A stretch of 64,000 bases of DNA from Dehalococcoidales bacterium (GCA_016926695.1 JAFGOB010000092.1:30404-94403); one strand, 5' to 3'. Shown: positions 17,197-26,870, counted from the stretch's first letter. Notes: generated from the sequence alone by a model not told the origin. A program made the numbers and translations.

Positions 17197-17973
17197 CTAT
17201 TTACCGAGCAGCATTCCACCATCGAGTCCGAGAACCGTACCGGTGGTGAAACTTGATGCGTCTGAGGCCAGGTAAACACAGGCCAGGGCTACATCATCTG
17301 GTTCGCCGAAGCGGCCGATAGCGGTCTTGCTCAACTGTTTTTCATTAACGCCGGGTAAGGCCAGGAAGGGATCGGCCAGACGGCTGTGAATCCAGGCAGG
17401 TGCAATGGCGTTCACCCTGATGTTATACTTGCCCCATTCGGCCGCCATTACCCTGGTCAGTTGGGCCACTGCAGCTTTGCTGGTGCAGTAGGCGCCCAGT
17501 AAATCTATAGTGGTGAAACCCAGGTAGGAGGTAATATTGACGATACTGCCGCCGCCCTGTTCTTTCATCATCTTGGCAACCTGCTGGCTGACCAGGAACA
17601 TGCCTTTGACATTGACGTTGAAAACGGTATCCCAGGCCCATTCTTCAAGGTCTTCCAGCGGTACCATCTGGGGATTGGCTCCCGCGCTGTTTACCAGCAC
17701 GTCGATTTTGCCATACTGGGTTTTCACGGCTTCAATCATCTTGATAATTTCTTCTTTTTTACCCAGGTGCGCCGAAATAGCTGCGGCTTTTCCGCCTTTG
17801 GCTTTGATTTCCGCTGCTACCTTTTCAAGGTTTTCGATCTTCCGGCTGGAAAGGATTACCGTAGCTCCGGCCTCGGCGAGTCTGTTTGCCATGGCATGGC
17901 CCAGATCGCCTGCTCCTCCCACCACCAGGGCAACTTTACCATCGAGAGAAAATCTGGATGCATCTAGTCCCAT
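17197..17973 (-). CDS. Short-chain dehydrogenase/reductase (FabG-like)
   Basis: NAD(P)-dependent SDR of 258 residues. The start at 17973 has GGAGA 7 bp upstream; a frame seven codons longer has no such site. Motifs are the cofactor loop VVGGAGDLGHAMA (GxxxGxG variant), NSAGANP in place of the usual NNAG, catalytic Ser in NITSYLG, and the YxxxK pair in GAYCTSKAAV. The C-terminus ends in TTGTVLGLDGGMLLGK. Acts on an unknown 3-oxo or hydroxy substrate. It is convergent with the beta-oxidation operon and could supply or use hydroxyacyl intermediates. Confidence 0.9.
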   Translation of the reverse strand: MGLDASRFSLDGKVALVVGGAGDLGHAMANRLAEAGATVILSSRKIENLEKVAAEIKAKGGKAAAISAHLGKKEEIIKMIEAVKTQYGKIDVLVNSAGANPQMVPLEDLEEWAWDTVFNVNVKGMFLVSQQVAKMMKEQGGGSIVNITSYLGFTTIDLLGAYCTSKAAVAQLTRVMAAEWGKYNIRVNAIAPAWIHSRLADPFLALPGVNEKQLSKTAIGRFGEPDDVALACVYLASDASSFTTGTVLGLDGGMLLGK

Positions 17974-18045
17974 ATTATTGTCTCCTTCCATCAATAATCA
18001 TTCTATGACTTTCGAAATCATCATAACATCAGCCCGTAAATTTAG

Positions 18046-18855
18046 TCAATTGTCCTTTGCGTCATGTGCCTGTAAGTTATTGCTCCTGGAGGAGAACCTT
18101 GATTGGATAAATGAGGTAACAGGAGGTCCGACCTCGGGTGATGACCATGAGTAATCGTGATCGGGCAGTTGCAATGCCAGCGCCAGGCTCAATTTCCGGT
18201 TGTTAAATTGCGACGCTATCCAGATTAGGGGAGCCTTGAAGACGGTCAATGCGATAGTGTTAACCCTGCCGCATGAGACGGGATCGCGCCCGGAGTTGTT
18301 CAGTACCAGTGTTCTCTCTGAATAATGGGTGGGGAACCAGCCCGGAACGCCCACCATCAGGCCGAAGATATTGCTCCGTCCGGTAAGGCTTTTAAGCGCT
18401 CTACCGGCGAGTCCTCCGCCTGTTGAAAAGCCGGCCAGAATAAAATATTTTTCGGGGAATGTCTCCGAGAGGTAAATCATATCTTTCACCTGGAGATATG
18501 AGCTATGTTTAAAAGAGAGAAGCTGGTCTTTGGTCCCGGAAATCCTGCCGGACAGGCTGGATAGAGTGCGTGTATATTCCATGATGCCTGCCCTGTATCC
18601 CTGCCGGGTCAGGGTCTTTATCATCCCGTTGAGAATAGGGGTGAAATCATCAGCCTGTTCCAGCGTGGCATCTCCCCATCCTCCGGAGTTGAATACGATC
18701 AGTACATCGTACTGAAGAGCTGAATCGTACAGCTTCTGTTTTTCATGAACGGGGAGTCTGACCGGTGATAGAAGAAAAGGAAGACCGAAGGCGCGGATCA
18801 CCCAGATCCAGAACCACCAAAAAAAGCGATTGATAGAAAAAAAGAGCTTTTTCAT
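18046..18855 (-). CDS. Predicted membrane-anchored alpha/beta-hydrolase-like protein
   Basis: A 269-residue protein starting at ATG 18855, which has GGAG 7 bp upstream. The N-terminus is basic then strongly hydrophobic and aromatic (FFWWFWIWVIRAFGLPFLL), suggesting a signal anchor. The remainder looks like an alpha/beta hydrolase: strand VLIVFNSGGWGDA, a nucleophile elbow GFSTGGG (Ser in GxSxG) near residue 150, and a late histidine in PDHDYSW. I do not recognise a specific family. It may be a lipase or esterase-like protein. The 188-bp gap upstream (18856-19043) holds nothing clear. Confidence 0.6.
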   Translation of the reverse strand: MKKLFFSINRFFWWFWIWVIRAFGLPFLLSPVRLPVHEKQKLYDSALQYDVLIVFNSGGWGDATLEQADDFTPILNGMIKTLTRQGYRAGIMEYTRTLSSLSGRISGTKDQLLSFKHSSYLQVKDMIYLSETFPEKYFILAGFSTGGGLAGRALKSLTGRSNIFGLMVGVPGWFPTHYSERTLVLNNSGRDPVSCGRVNTIALTVFKAPLIWIASQFNNRKLSLALALQLPDHDYSWSSPEVGPPVTSFIQSRFSSRSNNLQAHDAKDN

Positions 18856-19043
18856 GTATTTACTCCATTTTAGCACGTCTGAATATCTCTTAATAATCCT
18901 TTAACAATTTATGGATATGATGAAAATGTACGTTAGCAGGGAATACAACCCCGGGAAAATCTCAGAAAATAACCTTTTCTCAATTAATCCGTTATAAAAT
19001 TATACAGGAGTATTCTTTTCGGATGGCGTGAAAGAGGTGGTAT

Positions 19044-19580
19044 GTGACAAAATATTCAGACATAACAATAACCTGCAACCAGTGCGGAAAGAAGTTCGTA
19101 TTTTCTGAGGACGAGCAGGAGTTTTACAGGGGCAAGGGCTATTCCCCTCCCCTGCGCTGCAAACAGTGCCGGTCGGCCCGGCAGCAGAGCACCAATGCGT
19201 GTACCGGATGCAGCAACAAACTGATCGAAGGGTCTCCCCTGTATTGTGCGGCCTGTTATATAAACGTTCACCTGGAATTCGAGCAGAAAACTCGTGAGCT
19301 GAAAAATCTTCTCCATGAAACTGAGTCCAGGCTTCAGGCCGTAGAAGCTGAAAAATCCCGGATTGAGGCTGAAACAAGCTCGAAAATCAAAGCGATCGAA
19401 GATGAAAGAAAGCTGATTGCCGCTCTCAATGACAAAATAGAGGCGATGGACAGGAACCAGAATAATCTAAAAGATCTGCTTTTGCGGTTAATCAATGAGT
19501 TTGATAACCACCGCAGGGATTCAAATATAGTGGAGACATTGAAGACGTTCTTCAGGCCCGGTCGCAGTTCACCGGCCTGA
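19044..19580 (+). CDS. Zinc-ribbon protein with coiled-coil tail
   Basis: A 178-residue protein starting at GTG. Residues 9-45 form a probable zinc-binding domain with CNQCGKKF and CKQC, and a second pair follows in ACTGC and YCAACY. About residues 80-155 are a charged heptad-like coiled coil rich in Glu, Lys and Ala (starting near EQKTRELKNLLHETE). No catalytic motif is present. It may be a regulator, adaptor or scaffold. The domain type is clear but the function is unknown. Confidence 0.75.
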   Translation: MTKYSDITITCNQCGKKFVFSEDEQEFYRGKGYSPPLRCKQCRSARQQSTNACTGCSNKLIEGSPLYCAACYINVHLEFEQKTRELKNLLHETESRLQAVEAEKSRIEAETSSKIKAIEDERKLIAALNDKIEAMDRNQNNLKDLLLRLINEFDNHRRDSNIVETLKTFFRPGRSSPA

Positions 19581-19698
19581 GATTCCTGTTACCTGTATTC
19601 TTTCACCTGGAAACAATAGGATCGGAAGGGTCAGATAGTTCCATGAGACCCTTGACCCCCGGCATCTTATGTCTTCTTCTTTAAGTAGAGAAGATAGA

Positions 19699-19736
19699 TG
19701 AGGGGCGCATTACTATTATATTTAATGTGCCCCCTC
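19699..19736. terminator. Imperfect long hairpin downstream of the zinc-ribbon gene
   Basis: TGAGGGGCGCATTA (19699-19712) pairs with TAATGTGCCCCCTCA (19722-19736) with one bulge and one mismatch. It lies about 120 bp past the zinc-ribbon stop. Without a clear T tract it may be a terminator or part of the adjacent repeat. Confidence 0.4.
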
Positions 19737-19770
19737 ACCTTAATCCTCTCCCGCGTCGGGGAGAGGAATG
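19726..19770 (+). repeat. REP-like intergenic repeat, copy 1
   Basis: The string begins TGTGCCCCCTCACC and contains the hairpin CCTCTCCC-GCGTC-GGGGAGAGG. A degenerate second copy in opposite orientation lies at 26830-26870. The rest of the 472-bp gap 19581-20052 has only a small inverted repeat, TCATATCA/TGATATGA at 19869-19892, and no gene. Confidence 0.5.
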
Positions 19771-20052
19771 ACACAGAGGTGCTATGTCACTACCTCGATC
19801 AGATTGTTGTCATACCTGTGCCACGATTCTTCTTATCCTGTCGAAGCGAAGGATCTGGTGAGGAAGAGTCATATCATCTCCATGTGATATGAACGCCGGT
19901 GAATTATCGGGTGTAGATATAAAGCCACAAACTGGTACTTTGTATATAAAATCATGAGCCGGTGCTATGCCATCTATTGACAAATGTCTTATGCGATTGG
20001 TATACTGGTCTTCCCGGATTACAACTGAAGTGATCGAAAAAAGGAGGATGAG

Positions 20053-20253
20053 GTGCCGATCTACGAATATGTTTGCGACAAGTGCCAGAACCGGTTTGAT
20101 TTAAGGCTTTCATTCGAACAGGCGAACAGTACCGCGCTTTGCCCCAGGTGTCATGCGGAAGCCAGAAGAACGATCACAAGTTTTTCGGCCAAAACGGGTT
20201 CTTATCTACAAGTTTCAGCCGCTCCTTTCAGAAAAGAAATAGAAAATCCCTGA
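20053..20253 (+). CDS. FmdB-family zinc-ribbon protein
   Basis: A 66-residue protein with the FmdB/CxxC_CxxC_SSSS pattern. It starts PIYEYVCDKCQNRFDL and has a second pair in CPRCHAEARRT, giving one zinc ribbon. The GTG start follows GGAGGATGAG. The family is common and is proposed to regulate transcription, but no target can be inferred here. It stands alone, with the 321-bp gap downstream containing only the hairpin at 20512-20545. Confidence 0.88.
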   Translation: MPIYEYVCDKCQNRFDLRLSFEQANSTALCPRCHAEARRTITSFSAKTGSYLQVSAAPFRKEIENP

Positions 20254-20511
20254 TCCTGGTGAGCAACCGCAATAAGCGGGAAAAACTGAATGGTCCTTTT
20301 AGAGGGTACCAGTCAGCTTCTTCCTTTTGAAAAGCTAAGCGTACTCTACATCTTCGCTGGAGAGAAGGATAATAAATTTGTTAGTAAAACCCTTGTCTCA
20401 AGTGAGGAGTTATGGATAACGCTCAGTTTTGGAAAAGGGATTAGGGAGATGGATTATCACTCTATAATCTGACTTGTTCCATGTGTTGCGTACAGCCGCT
20501 CTATGTTGATA

Positions 20512-20545
20512 TTGAACCCCTCAATCAAGAGATTGAGGGGTTCAA
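20512..20545. terminator. Strong hairpin between fmdB-like and RCC1 genes
   Basis: Perfect 15-bp stem TTGAACCCCTCAATC/GATTGAGGGGTTCAA with a 4-nt loop. It lies 30 bp beyond the stop of the minus-strand surface protein gene. The flanking T tract is weak on both strands. Confidence 0.65.
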
Positions 20546-20574
20546 CAATCTATCCGTTATTGTTAACAGGAGTA

Positions 20575-23500
20575 TTACAGGTTTTGCCGTTTCCTAATAA
20601 TCAGGATAGCCACTCCGGCAATAATCAGGACTCCCACTACAATTCCGATAATGGCTCCGATAGGCAACCCTCCGCCGTCTTCTCCGTCACCTGAAGGCGT
20701 CTGAGTCTGGCCCTGGGTGGAAGAAGGCCTGGAGGTAGTCCTGGTGGGGGTACCGGATGCTGGCGGTTTGGTGGTGGTGGCGGAGGGTTTGGGTGTCTGC
20801 GTTCCCGTTGCGGATGGGGTCGGAGATTTGGTGGCGGTTGGGCCGGGTGTGGCGGAAGCAGTGGGAGTGGGTGTGGATGGAGAGCTGATCGTTCCCAGTA
20901 TGGCGTAGGTGCTGAAATGGGTAATATTGGCTGATACGGTATTGGCATTGAGATCAATTGTCTGGCCGCTTACGATCTGCCAGGTAGTACCGTTATAGTT
21001 GGCGATATACAGGCTACTTTCAGCAACATTTGCAGGGAGACTTCCGGGGTTATAGTTCATCTTTAAGGTAATATACGGACTGAACATGGCCCCATCAGGC
21101 TGGAAACTGTAGGCCGTTACAACCTCAGATCCTGTTAGAGCGGAGGGCGGCGAGGTCACCGCTGAGACACTCATCTCTGTCAGGCGCCTGCCGAGGTTGT
21201 TCAACATGTTTGTGTCTTTGGGAATAGCAAGACTAATTATTCCGTCGGTTGAGTTAAGGGAATAATTGCTCTGCGAAAGTCCGGAGGATGTGCTTGTTTT
21301 AACCGTACTGCCCGAGAATCCTGTGGTAGTTATGGCCGTATAGGTAGAGGATGAGCTGCTCCCGCCGCCTCCTCCACTGCTACCACCTCCTGAAGACGAG
21401 GAGGACTTGACCTTGATGGTAAACTCTTTTTCATCATAATCGCCGTTGTTGTCTTCAACCCGGACGGTAAAGGTATAGGTCCCCGCAGTATTGAACTCGC
21501 CCTCTAATGTGCAGTACTCTTCATCGTTTTCCCAATCAATCTTAAGGGCATCATTTACCTCATCACCGTCATCGTCATCCAGTATCTCCCAATCATAGGG
21601 CAGCTCTCCTCCCACGGCTTCGATTTCTTCTTCATAGTCATCGTCCTCGTAGACGCTTGACAATGTTGTTGTAGTGATCTCAATATCTCCCGAGCTTGAG
21701 CTGTCCTCTTCATCCGATATTGCCAGGCTGTGATTGGCCCCGGCGGCTATAAAGGATATAACTCCTTCAAGGTCATCCTCATCTATCTCAACTGGTTCAT
21801 CCAGGTTATCGTCGGTATCTCCCATTCCCATCTGGTAATGGGAGTTGTCGCCCCATACCCAGACGTGGTCGTATTCATCCAGAGCCATGGAATGGTAATA
21901 GCCTGCCGCGATGGATGTTATTTTCATGTCCATATCTGCATCTTCGACAGATGTGGGAGTGGTTTTGTTGGATGAAGTGGAATTGATGCCCAGTTGCCCG
22001 TACTCATTGTTGCCCCAGGCCCAGACAATGCCGGTTGCATCCAGCGCCAGGCTGTGATCGTAGCCTGCCGCGACTTTTTTAGCATTGGTCAGTTTACTGT
22101 TGTAAACCTGTATCGGGGTTTTTTCGTACGAATCGGCATCGGTATTTCCCAGTTGGCCTTTCGAGTTGTCGCCCCAGGCCCAGATATTGCCCGCATAGTC
22201 CACTGCCAGGCAGAATTGATATCCTGCCGCTATATCGACTATTCCGCTGAGATAGGTTGATCCGTCTTGATCGCCGCTCTTGACCCTGTCCGGGGTTTCG
22301 CACTTTGAATCTGAGGAATCCGTTCCCAATTGGCGTTCGGAATTGTCGCCCCATGTCCAGACGTAGCCTTCGTTATCCAGGGCCATGCCGAACTGGTAGC
22401 CGGCCGCGATTTTTTGGATATTTTCAAGTTCGTCCACCCGGACGGGAGATATTTCTTTGGAACCCGCATCTGCATTTCCCAGTTGGTACCTGGAATTATC
22501 GCCCCAAGCCCAGACGTAGTCTTCGTTATCCAGTGCCAGGCTGAAATAACCTCCGGCCGCCACTTGATCTATGTTATCGATATCCTCGTCATCCAGTTCA
22601 TAAGGTTCTGTTTTATCTCCGGAGGAGCCTGTACCCAGTTGTCCGTAATAATTGTCACCCCATGCATAGACGATTCCCTCGGAGTCCACAGCCAGCGTGT
22701 GCTTCAGCCCCCCTGCTATGTGAACGGCATCCTGTATCGAATCCGCCTCCAGTCCCCTGGGGGTTTTTACGTCCGTTGTATTTCCATTTCCGATCTGGGA
22801 ATCTGAATTCTCTCCCCAGTCCCAAATATAGCCCCCCTCTCCCTGGCCGGAGGATGTGACTTTTAACGAAAGCAACTGGAGATCTGCGTTTTCATCCGAA
22901 TCCGACACCCGCATGATGAACTGGAAAGTGCCGGTGGATGTAAAGGTACCCTGGAGGGTACAATAGCTTTGTGACTCGGTATGACTGATTCCGAGGATAT
23001 TGTTTACCGTTGCGCCATCGTAGTCAGGCAAGATCTCCCAGATGTAGGGTTTTGTGCCGCCGCTGGCATTAACATTGACCTCGTAGGCCGAGTTAACGCC
23101 GGCATTTTTCAGCGAGGTCGTTGAGATTTTCAGGCTCGAGCTGCTGCTGGATGTCGCCAGGTTATGATATGCCCCCGCCGCGATATTGGCGGCTGTCCCG
23201 TTAAGCTCATATAGCTCAACCGGCTCATCCTGGTAATCATCAGAGGATCCATTTCCCACCTGGCCGTTATCATTGTTGCCCCAGCCCCAGACAAAGCCAT
23301 CCCGGTCCAGCGCCAGGCTGTGGTTATAGCCGGCTGCAAGCGACTTGATTTCCCGGGAGACTTTTCCGAATTCCACGGCTACCGGCGTGGTCTTGTTTGA
23401 GGTGGAGCCGACGCCGAGCTGACCTTTTCCGTTATATCCCCAGGCATATACTGTACCGGTGTTTGTCACAGCCAGGCTGTGATACTGCCCGGCGGCCACT

Positions 23501-24966
23501 GCCGCCGCATCCGTAATAGTATCTACCTTAACCGGTGTTTTTTCCGTACTGCTGGTATCCCCGTTCCCCAGCGCGCCGTATTTGTTATTTCCCCAGGCAT
23601 ATATCTTGCCGTCTGAGACGACTGCCAGGCAGAAATCGTAACCCGCCGCTATGGCTTCAATCCCGCTGAGATAATCCGTTCCGCTTTGCTCACCGTTGTC
23701 TACTTTTACCGGCGTGGTCTTTTCCGTCGATACGGAACCAATGCCCAGTTGCCCGGAAGAATACTCTCCCCAGGTATAGACCGAGCCATCTTTCGCCAGC
23801 GCCATGCTGAAGGCATTGCCGGCGGCAATATCCTTGATATTGGTTAAAAATTCCCCCCCCTGCTCTCCTCCCAGGACCTGTACCGGACTGGTCTGCTGCG
23901 ATTTGCTATCGATGCCCAGTTGCCCGTCGCTATTGTAACCCCAGGCCCAGACGGTCCCGTCGGTCTTCAATACCAGACTGTGATAGGAGCCCGCCGCTAC
24001 TTTTTCCACATCCGAAATAGAGTCCAGTAGATATGGGGTGCTTTTCCTGGAGGTGGAAGTACTGATGCCCAATTGGCCCTTATCGTTGGTACCCCATACC
24101 CACACCTGCCCGTCGGAATCAACAGCCAGGCTGTGGTAAAGACCTCCGGCGATGGAGGTAATATCTTCGATTTTTTCAGGATCGAGAAGCCTGGGGACAT
24201 CCTCATCTGAAGTTTCTCCGTCGCCAAGCTGATATTTGGCATTATCACCCCAGTCCCAGACATACCCTGGAATGTTAACCTGCACCGTATGAGGCAGTGT
24301 TTCCGAGGTGCTTCCATTGAAGTTGCCGTCTCCGTTGTATACCGCGGTCAGGTTATAAGTGGCCACAGGAAGGTCTGAGGTTGTATAGGTCGCTACACCG
24401 CCGGTTAGCGGTTTCGTTACCAGTGTCTCAGTATTATTTCTAAAAATAACGTCTCCATCCGGTGTTCCCGATCCGGGTGAGACGACGCTGATTGTAGCTG
24501 TAAATGTTACCTCCTCACCCAGAAAGGAGGGATTAGTTGAGCTTATCAGCACAGCGTTTGTGTTGGCTTTTGTCACTACCTGAGTCACACTGTTAATGGA
24601 TGTGCTGTAGGTAAAGCCCGCATCTCCAACGAAATCCGCCGTTAAGCTATGAGTTCCTACTGATAACGCAGAAGTCGAGTAAACGGCAGAACCGGATACC
24701 AAAGGCAAAGTTGTTATCGGGATATTTGCATCTTTAAAGACGACAGTGCCTGCAGGCGTTCCGGCACCGGAAGAAACTATTGCAGTGATAGTTACAGTTT
24801 CTCCGAATAAAGATGGATTCGGATTTGATGCTATCAAAGTGGTGGTCTCGGCATCGTCCGCCATGATAGGCAGGGCCATTGGTAAAATAAGGGCTGTACA
24901 GAGTATTGCTGTTAAAAGGGGCACCAGAATCCTGCGTATTGAGTGGGATGAACCGGGATTTTCCAT
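20575..24966 (-). CDS. Large surface protein with two RCC1-type beta-propellers and Ig-like domains
   Basis: A 1463-residue exported, cell-wall or membrane-anchored protein. Residues 1-36 form a signal peptide. Two bacterial Ig-like domains follow (about 37-130 and 131-228). RCC1 repeats (WxWGxNxxGQLG type) come in two blocks, about 232-608 and 712-1085, each with seven repeats. Since RCC1 folds as a seven-bladed propeller, each block should form one complete propeller. Each block is followed by a cadherin/He-PIG-like Ig domain, the second very acidic. Then come a Ser/Gly linker, a ZU5-like domain (about 1213-1355), a Thr/Pro-rich wall-spanning stretch, and one transmembrane helix (GAIIGIVVGVLIIAGVAIL) ending in a short basic tail. 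Likely roles are adhesion or binding of a polymer. The ligand is unknown. Confidence 0.88.
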   Translation of the reverse strand: MENPGSSHSIRRILVPLLTAILCTALILPMALPIMADDAETTTLIASNPNPSLFGETVTITAIVSSGAGTPAGTVVFKDANIPITTLPLVSGSAVYSTSALSVGTHSLTADFVGDAGFTYSTSINSVTQVVTKANTNAVLISSTNPSFLGEEVTFTATISVVSPGSGTPDGDVIFRNNTETLVTKPLTGGVATYTTSDLPVATYNLTAVYNGDGNFNGSTSETLPHTVQVNIPGYVWDWGDNAKYQLGDGETSDEDVPRLLDPEKIEDITSIAGGLYHSLAVDSDGQVWVWGTNDKGQLGISTSTSRKSTPYLLDSISDVEKVAAGSYHSLVLKTDGTVWAWGYNSDGQLGIDSKSQQTSPVQVLGGEQGGEFLTNIKDIAAGNAFSMALAKDGSVYTWGEYSSGQLGIGSVSTEKTTPVKVDNGEQSGTDYLSGIEAIAAGYDFCLAVVSDGKIYAWGNNKYGALGNGDTSSTEKTPVKVDTITDAAAVAAGQYHSLAVTNTGTVYAWGYNGKGQLGVGSTSNKTTPVAVEFGKVSREIKSLAAGYNHSLALDRDGFVWGWGNNDNGQVGNGSSDDYQDEPVELYELNGTAANIAAGAYHNLATSSSSSSLKISTTSLKNAGVNSAYEVNVNASGGTKPYIWEILPDYDGATVNNILGISHTESQSYCTLQGTFTSTGTFQFIMRVSDSDENADLQLLSLKVTSSGQGEGGYIWDWGENSDSQIGNGNTTDVKTPRGLEADSIQDAVHIAGGLKHTLAVDSEGIVYAWGDNYYGQLGTGSSGDKTEPYELDDEDIDNIDQVAAGGYFSLALDNEDYVWAWGDNSRYQLGNADAGSKEISPVRVDELENIQKIAAGYQFGMALDNEGYVWTWGDNSERQLGTDSSDSKCETPDRVKSGDQDGSTYLSGIVDIAAGYQFCLAVDYAGNIWAWGDNSKGQLGNTDADSYEKTPIQVYNSKLTNAKKVAAGYDHSLALDATGIVWAWGNNEYGQLGINSTSSNKTTPTSVEDADMDMKITSIAAGYYHSMALDEYDHVWVWGDNSHYQMGMGDTDDNLDEPVEIDEDDLEGVISFIAAGANHSLAISDEEDSSSSGDIEITTTTLSSVYEDDDYEEEIEAVGGELPYDWEILDDDDGDEVNDALKIDWENDEEYCTLEGEFNTAGTYTFTVRVEDNNGDYDEKEFTIKVKSSSSSGGGSSGGGGGSSSSSTYTAITTTGFSGSTVKTSTSSGLSQSNYSLNSTDGIISLAIPKDTNMLNNLGRRLTEMSVSAVTSPPSALTGSEVVTAYSFQPDGAMFSPYITLKMNYNPGSLPANVAESSLYIANYNGTTWQIVSGQTIDLNANTVSANITHFSTYAILGTISSPSTPTPTASATPGPTATKSPTPSATGTQTPKPSATTTKPPASGTPTRTTSRPSSTQGQTQTPSGDGEDGGGLPIGAIIGIVVGVLIIAGVAILIIRKRQNL

Positions 24967-25255
24967 AGCTTCTCCTCCTGATGTGGATATCTAAATATTA
25001 ATAACGTATAACATAGCTTGCAAGATATTGTTTTTTCGGGACGTGTATGTGTGACCGGATAGATTCTGAACTGTATTATACCCGGAGATAATTAAGAACC
25101 GGTTAACTGGTATCCTTTGATGATAAACGCCGTCTTTCATATCGGTCCACAGGTATAAATTCAGATGAAGGCGCCTGAAAAATGGGTGCTTAAAGTCATC
25201 TGCGCTTATGATACAACATATGCCGGAAATATGCTACGGGTTTTTTACATAACTA
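24967..25255. other. Intergenic region without recognised features
   Basis: This 289-bp noncoding gap separates the surface protein start from the stop of the radical SAM gene; both are on the minus strand. It should carry the promoter of the surface protein. Nothing distinctive was seen. Confidence 0.5.
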
Positions 25256-25996
25256 CTATATAATCCGGCAGGATATGGCGGCTTTCGAAAAAGCCGCTGC
25301 GATCTCTCCGCTGGCATGCCTGAAGTAAGCCTCCGTCAGGGCGTTCTCAATATGATATTTTTTGTATATCCAGTCGGCATAGTGATAGTTCATCCTGTCG
25401 ATCAGGACATGGTTGACACTGCCGGCCAGGAGTGAAGGCAGCCCTTCGGCCCCGGGAAGGAGGGGAGCGATCATGACGAATGTCCTGATGCCGCTGCGGT
25501 GCAATTCACACAGCGCCATCAGCCTCTCGGGGATGGGAGGTGCGGACGGCTCGAATATGCGTCTGACCCGGTCATCCGCCGTGGTAATTGAAAGCCCGAT
25601 TTCAAGACCGGCGGCATTTCTGAATATCTCCAGGTCTCGCAGCACCAGAGGAGACCTGGTCTGTACCGTTATCTGCCATTTGTTCCGGGCCAGTATATCC
25701 AGGCATCTCCCGGTCAGGTTATACCTGCGTTCCAGGGGCTGGTAAGGATCGCACACACCGCTGATCCAGACCCGCCCGGCCGGCTTTCTGGCTATTTCCT
25801 TCTGTAAAAGCTCCGGCGCGTTTACCTTGACATCAACGAAGGTCCCCCAGGGCTCTTTATGTCCTGAAAAGCGTTTCATGTAACGGGCATAGCAGTAGGT
25901 ACAGGCGTGCTGACAGCCTGTATAGGGATTAACTACATAGTCGAATATTTTAGACCGGACCAGGATACTGGCAGCCCGGATTTCCCTGACGATCAT
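25256..25996 (-). CDS. Radical SAM protein, SPL/Rv2578c-like
   Basis: A 246-residue radical SAM enzyme related to the spore photoproduct lyase-like group. The cluster-binding motif is C-x3-C-x2-C in GCQHACTYCYARYM at about residue 28-40. Further family features are the WISGVCDPYQPLE segment and the LEIGLSITTADD strand. The N-terminal ILVRSKIFDYVVNPYTGC is typical of this subgroup. No auxiliary cluster domain is present. The substrate is unknown; DNA lesion repair is possible but unproven. It is divergent from the HAD phosphatase gene, with 92 bp between the starts. Confidence 0.85.
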   Translation of the reverse strand: MIVREIRAASILVRSKIFDYVVNPYTGCQHACTYCYARYMKRFSGHKEPWGTFVDVKVNAPELLQKEIARKPAGRVWISGVCDPYQPLERRYNLTGRCLDILARNKWQITVQTRSPLVLRDLEIFRNAAGLEIGLSITTADDRVRRIFEPSAPPIPERLMALCELHRSGIRTFVMIAPLLPGAEGLPSLLAGSVNHVLIDRMNYHYADWIYKKYHIENALTEAYFRHASGEIAAAFSKAAISCRII

Positions 25997-26088
25997 AGTA
26001 CCTATGATAGGACAACCGTCGTAGAGTTGTCATATACAACAGGCTTGAACTTGGGGTAAAATAAAAATTATAGCTTCCGGAGCCGATA

Positions 26089-26790
26089 ATGGCACAGAGC
26101 AAAACAGTCCTGGCAATTTTTGATTTTGACGGTACGTTGACTACCGGTCATCTCTGGTCCGGTCTTGCCAGGTATCATTTCCGGCACAGGGTCAGGAGAA
26201 AGGACGTCTTGCTCTACTTTTTTGCCCATTTGCCTTTCTATCTGGCCTCCAGGACGAAAATCTACAGTGAAGAAAAAAACCGGGCAAAATGGGGAGAAGA
26301 CCTGCCAATGCTTTTCAAGGGTATGTCTCGTGAAGAAGCCGTCCGGGCCTTTACCTGGGTCACGGACTGCTATTTTATGTCTTTGATGCGCCCGGATGTG
26401 CTTGAAATCCTGAATGACCACCGTAAACGCGGACACGGCATTATGCTTCTCTCCGGTATGCTGACGGATTTCCTGGAGACGGTGGGGCAGAGGATCGGGG
26501 CTGACTATGTAGTAGGTACCCGCCTGGAGATGGCGGACAGCCGTTACACCGGGAGGATCGTGCAGCCTCTCTGTTTTGGAACGAACAAGGCCGTCCTGCT
26601 TTCCTCCTTTATCGAACGGCAGCACCTGAGCGTGGACTGGGAAAGCAGCACCGCTTATGCCGACAGCATCTTCGACACTTCCGTATTCGGCATGGTGGGG
26701 CGGCCGGTGGCCGTCTACCCCGATAAAGAACTGCACAAACTGGCATTAACCGGGAAGTGGAAGATAATCGATGAAAACACAAAAGAGTAA
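26089..26790 (+). CDS. HAD-IB family phosphatase (SerB-like)
   Basis: A 233-residue HAD phosphatase of the phosphoserine phosphatase-like IB class. Motif I is AIFDFDGTLTTGHLW near residue 10, motif II is MLLSGMLTDFLE, motif III involves NKAVLL and motif IV is AYADSIFDTSVFGMVG. In many relatives the substrate is a phosphorylated small molecule or phospholipid head group. The GGAG 6 bp before the ATG supports the start. Substrate not determined. Confidence 0.87.
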   Translation: MAQSKTVLAIFDFDGTLTTGHLWSGLARYHFRHRVRRKDVLLYFFAHLPFYLASRTKIYSEEKNRAKWGEDLPMLFKGMSREEAVRAFTWVTDCYFMSLMRPDVLEILNDHRKRGHGIMLLSGMLTDFLETVGQRIGADYVVGTRLEMADSRYTGRIVQPLCFGTNKAVLLSSFIERQHLSVDWESSTAYADSIFDTSVFGMVGRPVAVYPDKELHKLALTGKWKIIDENTKE

Positions 26791-26829
26791 CATACCTGGC
26801 TTGTAATATGTACGGGGTTTATTTAGTAG

Positions 26830-26870
26830 AATCTTTCCCCATCGCGGGAGAAACGAAGTGAGGGGTACAT
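26830..26870 (-). repeat. REP-like intergenic repeat, copy 2 (degenerate)
   Basis: On the minus strand this reads TGTACCCCTCACTTCG followed by CTCCCGCGATGGGGAAAG. It matches the copy at 19726-19770 (CCCTCAC...CTCCCGCG...GGGGA) with scattered changes. It sits between the HAD gene and dnaE. Confidence 0.4.

Noticed and set aside
20290..20472. 60-codon plus-strand frame downstream of the FmdB-like gene
   Set aside because: No motif or Shine-Dalgarno sequence, and it lies in an AT-rich gap before a terminator.
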